Below, piece by piece: positions 42,935 to 51,642 of a stretch of DNA of 64,000 nt (the stretch's first letter is position 1; each line of letters starts with the position of its first letter). The DNA lies in contig NZ_JAGSPD010000002.1 in the NCBI RefSeq assembly GCF_019203985.1, positions 248,001 through 312,000 on the forward strand, given 5' to 3'. This stretch comes from Winogradskyella luteola (lineage in GTDB: Bacteria; Bacteroidota; Bacteroidia; Flavobacteriales; Flavobacteriaceae). A program made the position numbers and the translations under genes. A model generated the notes under the pieces. The model had not been told where the DNA came from and made no database searches. It worked only from the letters and a program-made list of their open reading frames with translations.

Positions 42935-45388
42935 TTAATCAACTTTAAGAGCTTGTGCTTTAATTCTTTGAATTCGCTTATCTAAATTTTCGTTACTCAT
43001 TGTACCACGAAGACTATCAACTTTTAGCGGAAAACTCAATGGTGTAAACGATTTTGCGTGTTTTATTATAATTTTGCTTTTAGCGATACGCTCAAAAGCA
43101 GATTGTAATCTGGCCTCTTCCAACTGTTGATTAAACACTTCTGTATAAGCTTGTCTTAGCAACAAGTTTTCTGGTTCATAATCTTCTAGAACTCTAAATA
43201 TCAATCCAGATGAGGATTGTAAACTTTTATTATTTTTTCGAGTTCCAGGCTGCGATTGCACTACCAAACCTGCAATAACTGCAATATCCCTAAACTTTCG
43301 TGATGCCATTTCTGAGGCGTTTATACTTGCCACTACATCATTCATTAAGTTATCTCGACTCAATAATTGCTTTACATTTTCTTCTGAAATTGGAATGGGC
43401 TGATCACTCAACAGCTCAAAACCATAATCGTTCATAGCTATTGTAAACGTTAAAGGTTTTAATTTACTAATTCTATAAGCTATTAATGCAGAAAACACTT
43501 CGTGTACCAAACGGCCTTCAAACGGATACATAAAAAGATGATGACCATCTTTGGTTTCTATAAGTTCTATTAAGAATTCATCTGCTTTTGGGATATGGGA
43601 ATGTTCATCTTGTTTAGAAATCAGAGGATTTAGAAACCGTAGCTCTTTCTCCAAACGCCCAGGTTCTAGAGCATCAGATAACTTCAATCGCATAAAATGA
43701 CTTAAATGTGAGGTCAATGGCAATCGGCCACCCAACCAACTTGGTGTTACAGCTTTTTTAGCCTTACTGCGACGCACTAAGACTTTCATATCTTTTATAT
43801 GTACCAATTCTAAAACACGACCAGCCAAAATAAAACTATCACCTGGTTTTAATTTAGAAATAAAGAATTCTTCAATCATGCCAATATAACCGCCAGAAAA
43901 GAACTTTACCATCAACATGGCTTCACTAACAATTGCTCCAATATTCATACGATGCAACATACTAATACGCCGGCTTTTTACTTTGTACAAGCCATTATCA
44001 TCTTTTATCACTTTATGAAATTCCTCATAGGAGCTTAATGTTTTTCCTCCTTTAGTAATAAAATGTACACACCATCTCCAATCATCTTCAGTAAGATAAC
44101 TAAACACATGCGTTTCTTTAACTTGTTTAAACAACTTATTAGAATCAAATCCTTCGCCAACAGCAAGTGTAACCATAAATTGCACCAATACATCATAGGT
44201 TAAAACCATAGGATCTCTAGTTTCGATCTGTTGTTGTTTTACTGCTTCTTTTAAAGCCGAAACCTCAACCAATTCCAAAGAATGTGTTGGTATAAAATAA
44301 ATCTTAGAACGTTCATAAGGTGAATGGCCACTGCGACCTGCGCGTTGCATAAACCTTGCTATACCTTTGGCAGACCCAATCTGAATAACACAATCTACGG
44401 GTTTAAAATCGACGCCTAAATCTAATGACGACGTACAAACTACTGCCTTAAGATAGCCATTGGAAATATTATCTTCAATCCAATTGCGCAATTTTTTATC
44501 TATGGAACCGTGATGGATAGCCAATAAACCCGCTAATTCGGAATTTGCAGTGAGCAATAATTGATACCATAATTCAGCTTGACCTCTTGTATTTGTGAAA
44601 ATTAACGTTGTGGTATTCGCTTTAATGATAGGTAGAATTTTATCAACCATTTTACCACCTAAATGACCAGCCCAGGGCAAAACTTCAATTTCATTCGGTA
44701 ATACTGAAATAATATCAATTTTCTTTTTTTGTCTGGCTTTAATTTGTGTGACCTTAATATCTGAATAAGGTAGCAATACATTTTTTGCCTCTTCCAAATT
44801 GCCAATAGTTGCCGTAATTCCCCAGATTTGAAGTTTCTTAGAATATTGGCGCAGTTGAGAAATTGCTAATTCAGTTAAAACACCTCTTTTGTTACCTAAC
44901 AACTCGTGCCATTCATCTATAGCAACACATTTTACACTTTTAAAAAATTTAGAACTTTTCTTTTGAGAAAACATTACATGCATCGTTTCTGGGGTGGTCA
45001 ACAATACATCTGGCATTAACCTCTCTTGCTTACGTCTTATTGCTGTTGGGGTATCGCCATTTCTCACTTGTACTGACCAATCCAGCCCAATGTCTTCCAC
45101 AGCTTCGGTCATAGCTTTTGCCAAATCTTTTGCTAAAGACCTCAAAGGACTAATCCATAACAATTTTAACCCTTTGGGATACTTTTCTGGATGATTAAGA
45201 TAATCGATAACCACTGCCAAAAACACAGAAAATGTTTTACCGAAACCCGTTGGTGCCACAACCATACCACTATAACCATTGGCATAACGTTGCCAGGTCT
45301 GCATCTGAAATGGAAAAGGTGCTTGTGCTTTCTCTGCCATCCAACTATTAATAATTCGTAAACCTTCGCTGTTTTTAAATGAACTCAA
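42935..45388 (-). CDS. Ligase-associated DEXH-box helicase (Lhr-like)
   Basis: The product has 817 residues. Superfamily 2 motifs are Walker A APTGFGKT (45-52), Walker B DEWH (158-161), IWGITATIG, TLIFTNTRGQAELWY, TSSLDLGVDFK and QRAGRSGHSP. The C-terminal ~350 residues form the Lhr-core winged-helix/beta region. Lhr-type enzymes translocate 3' to 5' on single-stranded DNA and unwind RNA:DNA hybrids. The start overlaps the ligase stop by four bases (ATGA), and pdeM follows without a gap, so these are co-translated. The cluster is known to be linked to DNA damage tolerance. Confidence 0.95.
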   Translation of the reverse strand: MSSFKNSEGLRIINSWMAEKAQAPFPFQMQTWQRYANGYSGMVVAPTGFGKTFSVFLAVVIDYLNHPEKYPKGLKLLWISPLRSLAKDLAKAMTEAVEDIGLDWSVQVRNGDTPTAIRRKQERLMPDVLLTTPETMHVMFSQKKSSKFFKSVKCVAIDEWHELLGNKRGVLTELAISQLRQYSKKLQIWGITATIGNLEEAKNVLLPYSDIKVTQIKARQKKKIDIISVLPNEIEVLPWAGHLGGKMVDKILPIIKANTTTLIFTNTRGQAELWYQLLLTANSELAGLLAIHHGSIDKKLRNWIEDNISNGYLKAVVCTSSLDLGVDFKPVDCVIQIGSAKGIARFMQRAGRSGHSPYERSKIYFIPTHSLELVEVSALKEAVKQQQIETRDPMVLTYDVLVQFMVTLAVGEGFDSNKLFKQVKETHVFSYLTEDDWRWCVHFITKGGKTLSSYEEFHKVIKDDNGLYKVKSRRISMLHRMNIGAIVSEAMLMVKFFSGGYIGMIEEFFISKLKPGDSFILAGRVLELVHIKDMKVLVRRSKAKKAVTPSWLGGRLPLTSHLSHFMRLKLSDALEPGRLEKELRFLNPLISKQDEHSHIPKADEFLIELIETKDGHHLFMYPFEGRLVHEVFSALIAYRISKLKPLTFTIAMNDYGFELLSDQPIPISEENVKQLLSRDNLMNDVVASINASEMASRKFRDIAVIAGLVVQSQPGTRKNNKSLQSSSGLIFRVLEDYEPENLLLRQAYTEVFNQQLEEARLQSAFERIAKSKIIIKHAKSFTPLSFPLKVDSLRGTMSNENLDKRIQRIKAQALKVD

Positions 45389-46974
45389 GGTGCTGTGATT
45401 AATTGTTTTACAGTTTCAATGGTATCTATTTCTTCTACGGGTTTATCGCGCCTCCATCTGGAAATTCTGGGAAAACGTAATGCAACACCAGATTTATGTC
45501 TGTTGCTTAGTGCAATGCCTTCGAAAGCAATTTCGAAAACAAGTTCTGGCTTTACCGTACGCACCGGTCCAAATTTTTCTATTGCATTTTTATTTACCCA
45601 GCGCGAAATCTCAGTAATTTCTTTGTCTGTTAATCCAGAATATGCCTTTGCTACAGTGACCAATGCGTCCTCTTTTTTTACGGCAAATGTATAATCCGTG
45701 TATTTAGAACTTCGACGACCACTACCCTTTTGGGCATAAATCATAACAGCATCAATGGTTAAAGGGTCTACTTTCCATTTCCACCAATCTCCTTTTTTCC
45801 GACCTGTGTGATAAGGAGATACTTTCTGTTTAAGCATTAAGCCTTCACTATTTATAGCTCTTGAATTTTCCCTGATGGCATGGAGTTCTTCCCATTCTGT
45901 AAATTCAACTAAAAATGATAGCTTTAACTGTTCTGGCAATACTACTGAATTGAATATTTTTTCTAAAAGCGTTCGCCTCTCTTCAAAAGATTGTGATCTG
46001 ATATCCTCTCCGTTAAATTCTAATATATCATACGCATAGAAGCCTATAGGTACATCCTCGAGCAATTTTTTAGTTACACTCTTACGATTGAGACGTTTTT
46101 GAAGATCGTTAAAAAGTAAAACAGCACTGTCTTTCATCGCTAAAATTTCACCATCAATTACAAAATCGTCTTTAAAATTGGACACAGCTTCTACCAACTC
46201 AGGAAATTGGGTCGTTACCAGTTCTTCTCCTCTCGACCAGATGTAAATTTCATTATTGCGCTTTACAATTTGCCCTCTGATGCCATCCCATTTTTGCTCA
46301 ACCATCCAATCGTTTGCCTTACCAAGTTCAGGTAGATTTTTCTCTAATGCATAAGCCAGACAAAATGGATATGGCTTGGAATTATCGTAATTAATATGTG
46401 ATCCATTAATTAATTCTTCAAAAGAAATGGTATCGATATCCCACTTACCAATAATACTGTGCATAAGTTGATTGGCATCTATATTGGTTAACTTAGCTAG
46501 GGAGTTCACTAAAGTTTTTTTGGAAACACCAATTCTAAAGCTCCCACCAATGAGCTTATTGAAAATAAGTCGCTCTTGTTGATGAAGTCCTGACCATGCT
46601 TCCAATACAAAAGCTTTCTTTTCTGAATCAGATTTTGGCTTTAAAGCTTTGAGCTCTGTCATCCATTCGTTTAATGATAAATCTAACTGATGTGTTGGTT
46701 TAGGCAATAAAAGTGCTATGGTCTCACCTAAATCTCCGACGGTGCTATAACTTTCAAGAAATAACCATTCTGGCAGTTCAGTAAGCTCCATACACCATTG
46801 CTTCATTAAGGTAGTTTTTACAGGTCGCGATGGTCTTTTTCCTGTGAATAATGCAATGAGCCAAAGTTTGTCTTTTTCTGGTGCAGTCTTAAAATAATCA
46901 ACTAAAGCAGCAATTTTAGCATTAGTTTTATTAGTGATTTCTATGGCACTGATTAATTCTGAAAATTGCTTCAT
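45385..46974 (-). CDS. ATP-dependent DNA ligase of the ligase-associated cluster
   Basis: The product has 529 residues. It has an N-terminal helical DNA-binding domain, then the nucleotidyltransferase with adenylated Lys228 in EQKWDGIRGQ (motif I), YDILEFNGEDIR (motif III region), SEGLMLKQ (motif IV) and GDWWKWKVDPLTIDAV (motif V), then an OB fold with ARVRP-type end ALRFPRISRWRRDKP. It seals nicked DNA using ATP, separate from the essential NAD ligase LigA. It overlaps the exonuclease gene by one base and the helicase gene by four. Confidence 0.95.
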   Translation of the reverse strand: MKQFSELISAIEITNKTNAKIAALVDYFKTAPEKDKLWLIALFTGKRPSRPVKTTLMKQWCMELTELPEWLFLESYSTVGDLGETIALLLPKPTHQLDLSLNEWMTELKALKPKSDSEKKAFVLEAWSGLHQQERLIFNKLIGGSFRIGVSKKTLVNSLAKLTNIDANQLMHSIIGKWDIDTISFEELINGSHINYDNSKPYPFCLAYALEKNLPELGKANDWMVEQKWDGIRGQIVKRNNEIYIWSRGEELVTTQFPELVEAVSNFKDDFVIDGEILAMKDSAVLLFNDLQKRLNRKSVTKKLLEDVPIGFYAYDILEFNGEDIRSQSFEERRTLLEKIFNSVVLPEQLKLSFLVEFTEWEELHAIRENSRAINSEGLMLKQKVSPYHTGRKKGDWWKWKVDPLTIDAVMIYAQKGSGRRSSKYTDYTFAVKKEDALVTVAKAYSGLTDKEITEISRWVNKNAIEKFGPVRTVKPELVFEIAFEGIALSNRHKSGVALRFPRISRWRRDKPVEEIDTIETVKQLITAP

Positions 46975-48008
46975 TATTGGATAAGAGTTTCAGATTCTTG
47001 TTCCGCTTCAGCCATTGCATCTTCTCCATATTCAGTTTTTAGCTCATCGGCTTTAATACCTATTTCGTTTAAATATTTTGAAAATACCGCTTGCGAACCA
47101 TGTGTAACATAAACCTGCTCAGCTTCTGAAGCCTTAACTGCCATAATTAAACCATCCCAATCTGCATGGTCACTTACCGTAAAGCCAGCATCTACAGCTT
47201 GCCAACGCCTATTACCACGAATCTGCATCCAACCTGAGCAAATTGCTGTTGCAGCATTTGGCACACGTTTTAACATCCTTGATCCCAAAAGTGCAGGCGG
47301 CGCAATTATAATCTTATTCTGAAGTTCTTTTTTATCTAAATCTGCTGACCACAATTGGGTTTCTGGTAATTGTAGTCCCGAATTTGAAATAGCCTCGTTT
47401 AAATTATGGATAGCGCGATGCACAAAAATATCATCAGTTTCCTCTAAAAGCGACATTAAACGTTGCGCTTTGCCCAAAGAGTAACCTAAAAAAACTGAAG
47501 TTCTATGATTGGCTTGATTGGTTTTTACCCAGTGCTGTAATTGATTCTGAAGTTCTTTTTCTGATTTCCACTTATATATTGGTAATCCGAATGTACTTTC
47601 TGTAATGAAGGTATGACACTTTACAGATTCAAAAGGTGTACTTATAAAATCAGGCTGCGTTTTATAATCTCCTGAAAAAACAACAATATAGCCTTGATAT
47701 TCTAATCTAATTTGTGCAGAACCAATAACATGACCTGCAGGGTGAAAGCTCACTTTAACATCATTAATAGTTATGGATTTGTTGTAGGCAACACTTTCAA
47801 TTTTAATATCTCTACCTATACGATGTTGCAGTATGGGCTTAGAGTTGTGTTGACATAAATAGCGTTTCATTCCCCAGCGTGCATGATCTGCGTGTCCATG
47901 GGAAATTACAGCATAATCAACAGGGTACCACGGATCTAAATAAAATTTACCCTGTGGACAATAGATACCTTTCTTAGTAAATTTAATGAGTTGCTTTTCT
48001 TTTGACAT
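46974..48008 (-). CDS. Ligase-associated DNA exonuclease (MBL fold, SNM1-like)
   Basis: The product has 344 residues. The metallo-beta-lactamase core has SHGHADHARWG (His37, His39, Asp41, His42), SFHPAGHVIGSAQIRLEYQG, VVFSGDYK and a beta-CASP-like segment ending VSDHADWDGL. It is expected to digest DNA ends before ligation. It is the first gene of the four-gene repair run, overlapping the ligase gene by one base. The closeness of the unrecognised 197-residue gene upstream (gap 60 bases) suggests a common transcript. Confidence 0.93.
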   Translation of the reverse strand: MSKEKQLIKFTKKGIYCPQGKFYLDPWYPVDYAVISHGHADHARWGMKRYLCQHNSKPILQHRIGRDIKIESVAYNKSITINDVKVSFHPAGHVIGSAQIRLEYQGYIVVFSGDYKTQPDFISTPFESVKCHTFITESTFGLPIYKWKSEKELQNQLQHWVKTNQANHRTSVFLGYSLGKAQRLMSLLEETDDIFVHRAIHNLNEAISNSGLQLPETQLWSADLDKKELQNKIIIAPPALLGSRMLKRVPNAATAICSGWMQIRGNRRWQAVDAGFTVSDHADWDGLIMAVKASEAEQVYVTHGSQAVFSKYLNEIGIKADELKTEYGEDAMAEAEQESETLIQ

Positions 48009-48068
48009 AGCACGTGAAGCTATAAAAAATGCAGAAAATTTAATAGCAAAATAAAGTTAAATTTTGGC

Positions 48069-48662
48069 TTAATAGAAGCCTTTTTGAGCTACAATCATGT
48101 CTTTGCCCCAAAGTTGTATTAAATATGCTATATCAATTGGAAAAAAAGATGAAGAGCCATCGGTGTTGTACTTCACAGGGCATTCAATTCGATTTCCATC
48201 TACAATCTCACATGTGTTCTTTCTATTATCTGAAACAAAGATGGCTTTTGAATCCAGTTTTTCGTAAACCTTTTTTAGGTTGATTATTGCATATTTAATG
48301 AAGTCTGTAGAATTTTCAACTTTGTGTTTTGAACTATTAATGATTCCATAAGTAAAATAATGTGCTTTCATTTTATAATACTCAGATTCGTGACGTTCTT
48401 TAAGCGTATTGTTGTCTCTGCGATATCTAATCGTAAAATCTGAATAATCCTTATACTTGGATTCTCTGAACCGTTCTTGTACACTCATAATTGCATTACC
48501 ATTTCTAAAAACGTAGTCTATGCCATCCATCATATCAATATATTTGGCGTAATCTTTTCGTAATTGGACTTCAGTCCATTGTAAAGGTTTGTAAATTATA
48601 GGTAGAGCGAGACTTTTATGTACATAATCCGTAAAAGCTTTATCATTATTATATTTAGACAT
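48069..48662 (-). CDS. Unrecognised protein upstream of the DNA-repair operon, possibly nuclease-like
   Basis: The product has 197 residues from ATG 48662; a longer reading to 48701 would run through a terminator hairpin. No family is recognised with certainty. A patch GIDYVF (Asp49) followed by MSVQERFR (Gln62, Arg64) and then DYSDFTIRY has the spacing of the D...(E/Q)xK core of PD-(D/E)xK-type nucleases, with Arg in place of Lys. It lies 60 bases upstream of the ligase-associated exonuclease, same strand. That the gene is real is likely; the nuclease reading is a weak hypothesis. Confidence 0.65.
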   Translation of the reverse strand: MSKYNNDKAFTDYVHKSLALPIIYKPLQWTEVQLRKDYAKYIDMMDGIDYVFRNGNAIMSVQERFRESKYKDYSDFTIRYRRDNNTLKERHESEYYKMKAHYFTYGIINSSKHKVENSTDFIKYAIINLKKVYEKLDSKAIFVSDNRKNTCEIVDGNRIECPVKYNTDGSSSFFPIDIAYLIQLWGKDMIVAQKGFY

Positions 48663-48678
48663 ATTACTTAAAAGTAAT

Positions 48679-48715
48679 AAAATAAAAAATGCCACTATCA
48701 TTATGATAATGGCAT
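48679..48715 (-). terminator. Terminator of the cold-shock-domain gene
   Basis: Arms of 13 bases, ATGCCACTATCAT (48689-48701) and ATGATAATGGCAT (48703-48715), pair with one wobble and a single-base loop. On the minus strand they run into T-rich sequence. Confidence 0.85.
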
Positions 48716-48746
48716 AGTATAATTATATAATATTAGAGATCCTCTT

Positions 48747-49202
48747 TTAGGCTTTTTTCACTTTAACAGCATTCATGCCACGTTGACCTTTTTCAAGCTC
48801 GAAAGTGACTTTGTCGTTTTCCATAATTTCATCAATGATACCACTAACATGGGTAAAATGCTTTTCGTTAGTTTCTGTATCGATGATAAAACCAAATCCT
48901 TTTGAGCTATCGTAGAACGAAACTTTACCTTTTCTAATTGGGTCAAATTCCTCATCGTTATCTTCCTTTTGAGGAATACCAAGAACAATATTCTTAGCTT
49001 TAACCTTAATCTTCATTGAAGGGTCTGGTGGTGTATCTGTAAGGTTTCCGTTATGGTCTACATAAGCCATAGGGATACCCGCTGAACCATTTTCTTCTTT
49101 TTCGAGCTTACGCGCTTCCATCTTCTTACGTTTATCCTCTTTTTTCTTTAATCTTTTTTTTTCTTTTTCGCTTTTGCTAAATGTCTGTTGTGATCTACCC
49201 AC
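48747..49202 (-). CDS. Cold-shock-domain protein with Lys-rich N-terminal extension
   Basis: The product has 151 residues. The N-terminal ~38 are extremely basic (SEKEKKRLKKKEDKRKKMEA). A linker with a GIPMAYVDHNG patch follows, and residues about 91-150 are a cold-shock fold with nucleic-acid motifs KGFGFI (101-106) and KHFTHVS (114-120). It differs from the usual ~65-residue CspA type by doubling in length with a flexible basic tail, as in some Bacteroidota RNA chaperones. It should bind single-stranded RNA, the tail adding affinity. The gene is monocistronic with its own terminator. Confidence 0.9.
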   Translation of the reverse strand: MGRSQQTFSKSEKEKKRLKKKEDKRKKMEARKLEKEENGSAGIPMAYVDHNGNLTDTPPDPSMKIKVKAKNIVLGIPQKEDNDEEFDPIRKGKVSFYDSSKGFGFIIDTETNEKHFTHVSGIIDEIMENDKVTFELEKGQRGMNAVKVKKA

Positions 49203-49363
49203 TTCGTTGTTTTAAAATTAATACTGATGCTTATGAAAATATTGATAATGCAGACAAGTTAACTTTAATTAACAATGAATAAATTTCAACCTAAAAATAA
49301 TCTCAGGATAAGACTATAAGTGTAGTTATCTTCAATAAACTTATGGCAAAGATACAATTAATT

Positions 49364-49822
49364 TTATATGCTTTTCAACTTTCCTCGCTGTGTAATCTTA
49401 TTAACAGTACCTTTAACAGTTAAAAAGGCATTTCCGTTTGGTTTTATATCGATATATATCTCCATATTATTTACACTAAACTGAACTGATATTTGCTGTG
49501 AATCATCATTAAAATCAATTATATAATTTGAAATTTCACCATCAACCTGGATTCCTTTAGTTATAGAATCTAATGTAGATAAACTTCCAGAGCTGTAGGC
49601 TTGATTTACCGTTAGTATATTCGTTGTACTATCTAACATTTGTCTTTTATCAGCTTTAAAAACAACCTCACCTACATATTTAAATTCTTTTGCTTTCACT
49701 AAAGCTTTCATAGCATTGTAGGTGGACTGAAATTGCTCTTTTTGTGTTTCTTTAGATTGGGCACTGACAAGGTTTGTCGCCGAAAAACTGAATAGCAGTA
49801 TTAGTATAATTAAATATTTCAT
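49364..49822 (-). CDS. DUF4251-like secreted protein
   Basis: The product has 152 residues from ATG 49822 (the longer TTG reading is unnecessary). A Sec signal peptide (MKYLIILILLFSFSATNLVS) precedes a beta-rich domain (FKYVGEVVFKADKR...GEISNYIIDF...INNMEIYIDIKP-like) consistent with DUF4251, which is periplasmic and of unknown function. The assignment rests on general pattern and length. The 162 bases between this and the cold-shock gene and the 234 bases upstream hold no recognisable gene; a possible -7 box TATTTTTG lies at 49976-49969 on the minus strand. Confidence 0.7.
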   Translation of the reverse strand: MKYLIILILLFSFSATNLVSAQSKETQKEQFQSTYNAMKALVKAKEFKYVGEVVFKADKRQMLDSTTNILTVNQAYSSGSLSTLDSITKGIQVDGEISNYIIDFNDDSQQISVQFSVNNMEIYIDIKPNGNAFLTVKGTVNKITQRGKLKSI

Positions 49823-50034
49823 TTGCAAATTTTTATTGTTTTTTTTAAAGTCAAATGGAACATCTAAAGTGTCTTTTCAGTATCACTCAGAAACTAAAGA
49901 ACGGATGTTTCATTTGTTACTAATATTTATTTTGGGTCTAAGATAACATTTATTCTTTCAATATACTCCAAAAATAATTTGTGCGTAACCTTTAAAAGCT
50001 GTTAAAATCGTATGGCTATTCCTTAATTCTAAAG

Positions 50035-50042
50035 TACTTTTG
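50035..50042 (+). promoter_or_regulatory. Probable -7 element upstream of the DUF3817 gene
   Basis: TACTTTTG matches TAnnTTTG and ends 14 bases before the start codon. No TTG at the correct distance is visible, so this is partial support. Confidence 0.4.
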
Positions 50043-50056
50043 CAAAAAATAGTTTT

Positions 50057-50350
50057 ATGTCTAAAATGCTTCCTACATTTAGAATTGTTGCTCTATTAGA
50101 AGGAGTGTCGTATATTCTTTTGTTATTTATTGCTACACCTATAAAGTATTTTGGTGATGATCCTCAGTATGTAAAAATGCTTGGTATGCCACACGGCATT
50201 TTATTTATGGCTTATGTAGTGATAGCGGTTTTGATAAGTAAGGATATGAAATGGGCAACAAGAACCTTATGGGTTGTGTTGATAGCTTCAGTGATACCTT
50301 TCGGTACATTTTATATCGATAAAAAATATTTAAAAAAGTCTCATGTTTAA
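50057..50350 (+). CDS. DUF3817 family integral membrane protein
   Basis: The product has 97 residues and three transmembrane segments (FRIVALLEGVSYILLLF, GILFMAYVVIAVLI, LWVVLIASVIPFGTFYI). The EGxSYILLL...PLKYF-like entry and the HGILFMAY block are typical of DUF3817/YdzA proteins. The function is unknown. Its last codons overlap the following MscS gene by 8 bases, so the two are co-translated. Confidence 0.85.
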   Translation: MSKMLPTFRIVALLEGVSYILLLFIATPIKYFGDDPQYVKMLGMPHGILFMAYVVIAVLISKDMKWATRTLWVVLIASVIPFGTFYIDKKYLKKSHV

Positions 50351-51590
50351 TATAAGGCATTATATATACGATTTACTTGTAGAGCAAGGTGTTTCTGAAA
50401 CTACAGCAGAGTATCTTAATATGCTTGCGCTTTTATTGGCATTAATGGTAATTGCGTTCATTGTAGACTTTATCACTAAGCGTTTACTTTGGCGATTTTC
50501 TGCCGGAATCGCCAAACGTACCAAAAGCAGCTTTGACGATATTCTTATACAGAACAAGTTACCCAGAAATGTTGCGCATATTATTCCTTTGATATTGTTG
50601 ATTGAATTTGTGCCCCAAGTTTTTTCTGATTTTGATTATGCAGAAGATATCATAGAAAAGACGTTAAAAGTTATTGCAATACTTCTCACACTCCGCATTT
50701 TAAGAAGTTTTTTCCATTCTATAAGAGATTATTTAAAAACTCTGCCGAGATATAAGGATAAGCCTATTCATAGCTATTTACAGGTATTTATGATCTTTGC
50801 TTGGCTTTTGGGTATTTTTTCAATATTCGCCATAATGACTGGTATTACATTTTGGAAATTCGCTACCTCGTTAGGTGCAGCTTCTGCAATTATAGTTTTA
50901 GTGTTTAAAGATAGTATTTTGGGCTTTGTAGCTAGTATACAAGTCGCTGTAAACGATATGGTGCGTATTGGTGACTGGATTTCGTTTGAAAAGTTTGGTG
51001 CAGATGGAGATGTAATCGAAATTACGTTAGCGACGGTTAAAGTACAGAATTGGGATAAGACCATAACGACCATACCGACTTACGCTCTAATTTCGGATTC
51101 CTTTAAGAACTGGCGAGGCATGTCCAATTCTGGCGGAAGACGCATTAAACGCTCTGTCATTATTAAAGCATCATCTATAAAATTTTTGGATGATTCTGAT
51201 GTAAAACGCTTTAAAAACATTGAATTGGTTTCAAGTTATTTAGAAAGTCGCTCCAATGAAATCAAAAAATACAATATTGATAATGAAATTGATAAGTCCG
51301 TTTTAATCAACGGTAGAAATCTAACCAACTTTGGTGTCTTTAGGAAGTACCTTCAAAATTATATGGAAAATCACTCTGCCATTAATAAAGACATGACATT
51401 AATGGTACGACAGCTAGAGCCAACTCCTCAGGGTATTCCCATGGAAATATATGCGTTTAGTAGCGATATTCGTTGGCAGAATTACGAGTATATTATGGGA
51501 GATATTTTCGACCATGTTTTGGCTTCCGTAACGTTTTTTGATTTAGAAATATTTGAATACCCTACAAACTTCAACCTTAAGTCCAACTAA
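50343..51590 (+). CDS. MscS-family mechanosensitive channel (larger type)
   Basis: The product has 415 residues. Several transmembrane segments lie in the first ~190 residues, then the pore-lining helix TSLGAASAIIVLVFKDSILGF and the MscS beta domain (VNDMVRIGDWISFEKF...GDVIEITLATVKVQNWDKT...IPTYALISDSFKNW). The C-terminal ~150 residues form an extended cytoplasmic domain longer than in E. coli MscS. It opens under membrane tension to release solutes in hypo-osmotic shock. It forms a two-gene unit with the DUF3817 gene. Confidence 0.92.
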   Translation: MFNIRHYIYDLLVEQGVSETTAEYLNMLALLLALMVIAFIVDFITKRLLWRFSAGIAKRTKSSFDDILIQNKLPRNVAHIIPLILLIEFVPQVFSDFDYAEDIIEKTLKVIAILLTLRILRSFFHSIRDYLKTLPRYKDKPIHSYLQVFMIFAWLLGIFSIFAIMTGITFWKFATSLGAASAIIVLVFKDSILGFVASIQVAVNDMVRIGDWISFEKFGADGDVIEITLATVKVQNWDKTITTIPTYALISDSFKNWRGMSNSGGRRIKRSVIIKASSIKFLDDSDVKRFKNIELVSSYLESRSNEIKKYNIDNEIDKSVLINGRNLTNFGVFRKYLQNYMENHSAINKDMTLMVRQLEPTPQGIPMEIYAFSSDIRWQNYEYIMGDIFDHVLASVTFFDLEIFEYPTNFNLKSN

Positions 51591-51620
51591 AAAAGGCTAA
51601 TTGTTAATTCCAATTAGCCT
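51589..51620 (-). terminator. Terminator of the T9SS protein gene
   Basis: The 10-bp stem AGGCTAATTG (51594-51603) and CAATTAGCCT (51611-51620) has a 7-base loop. The minus-strand side ends in T residues; the plus side does not, so it mainly serves the minus gene. Confidence 0.75.
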
Positions 51621-51642
51621 GTGGTACGGAATAAAAATAGTG

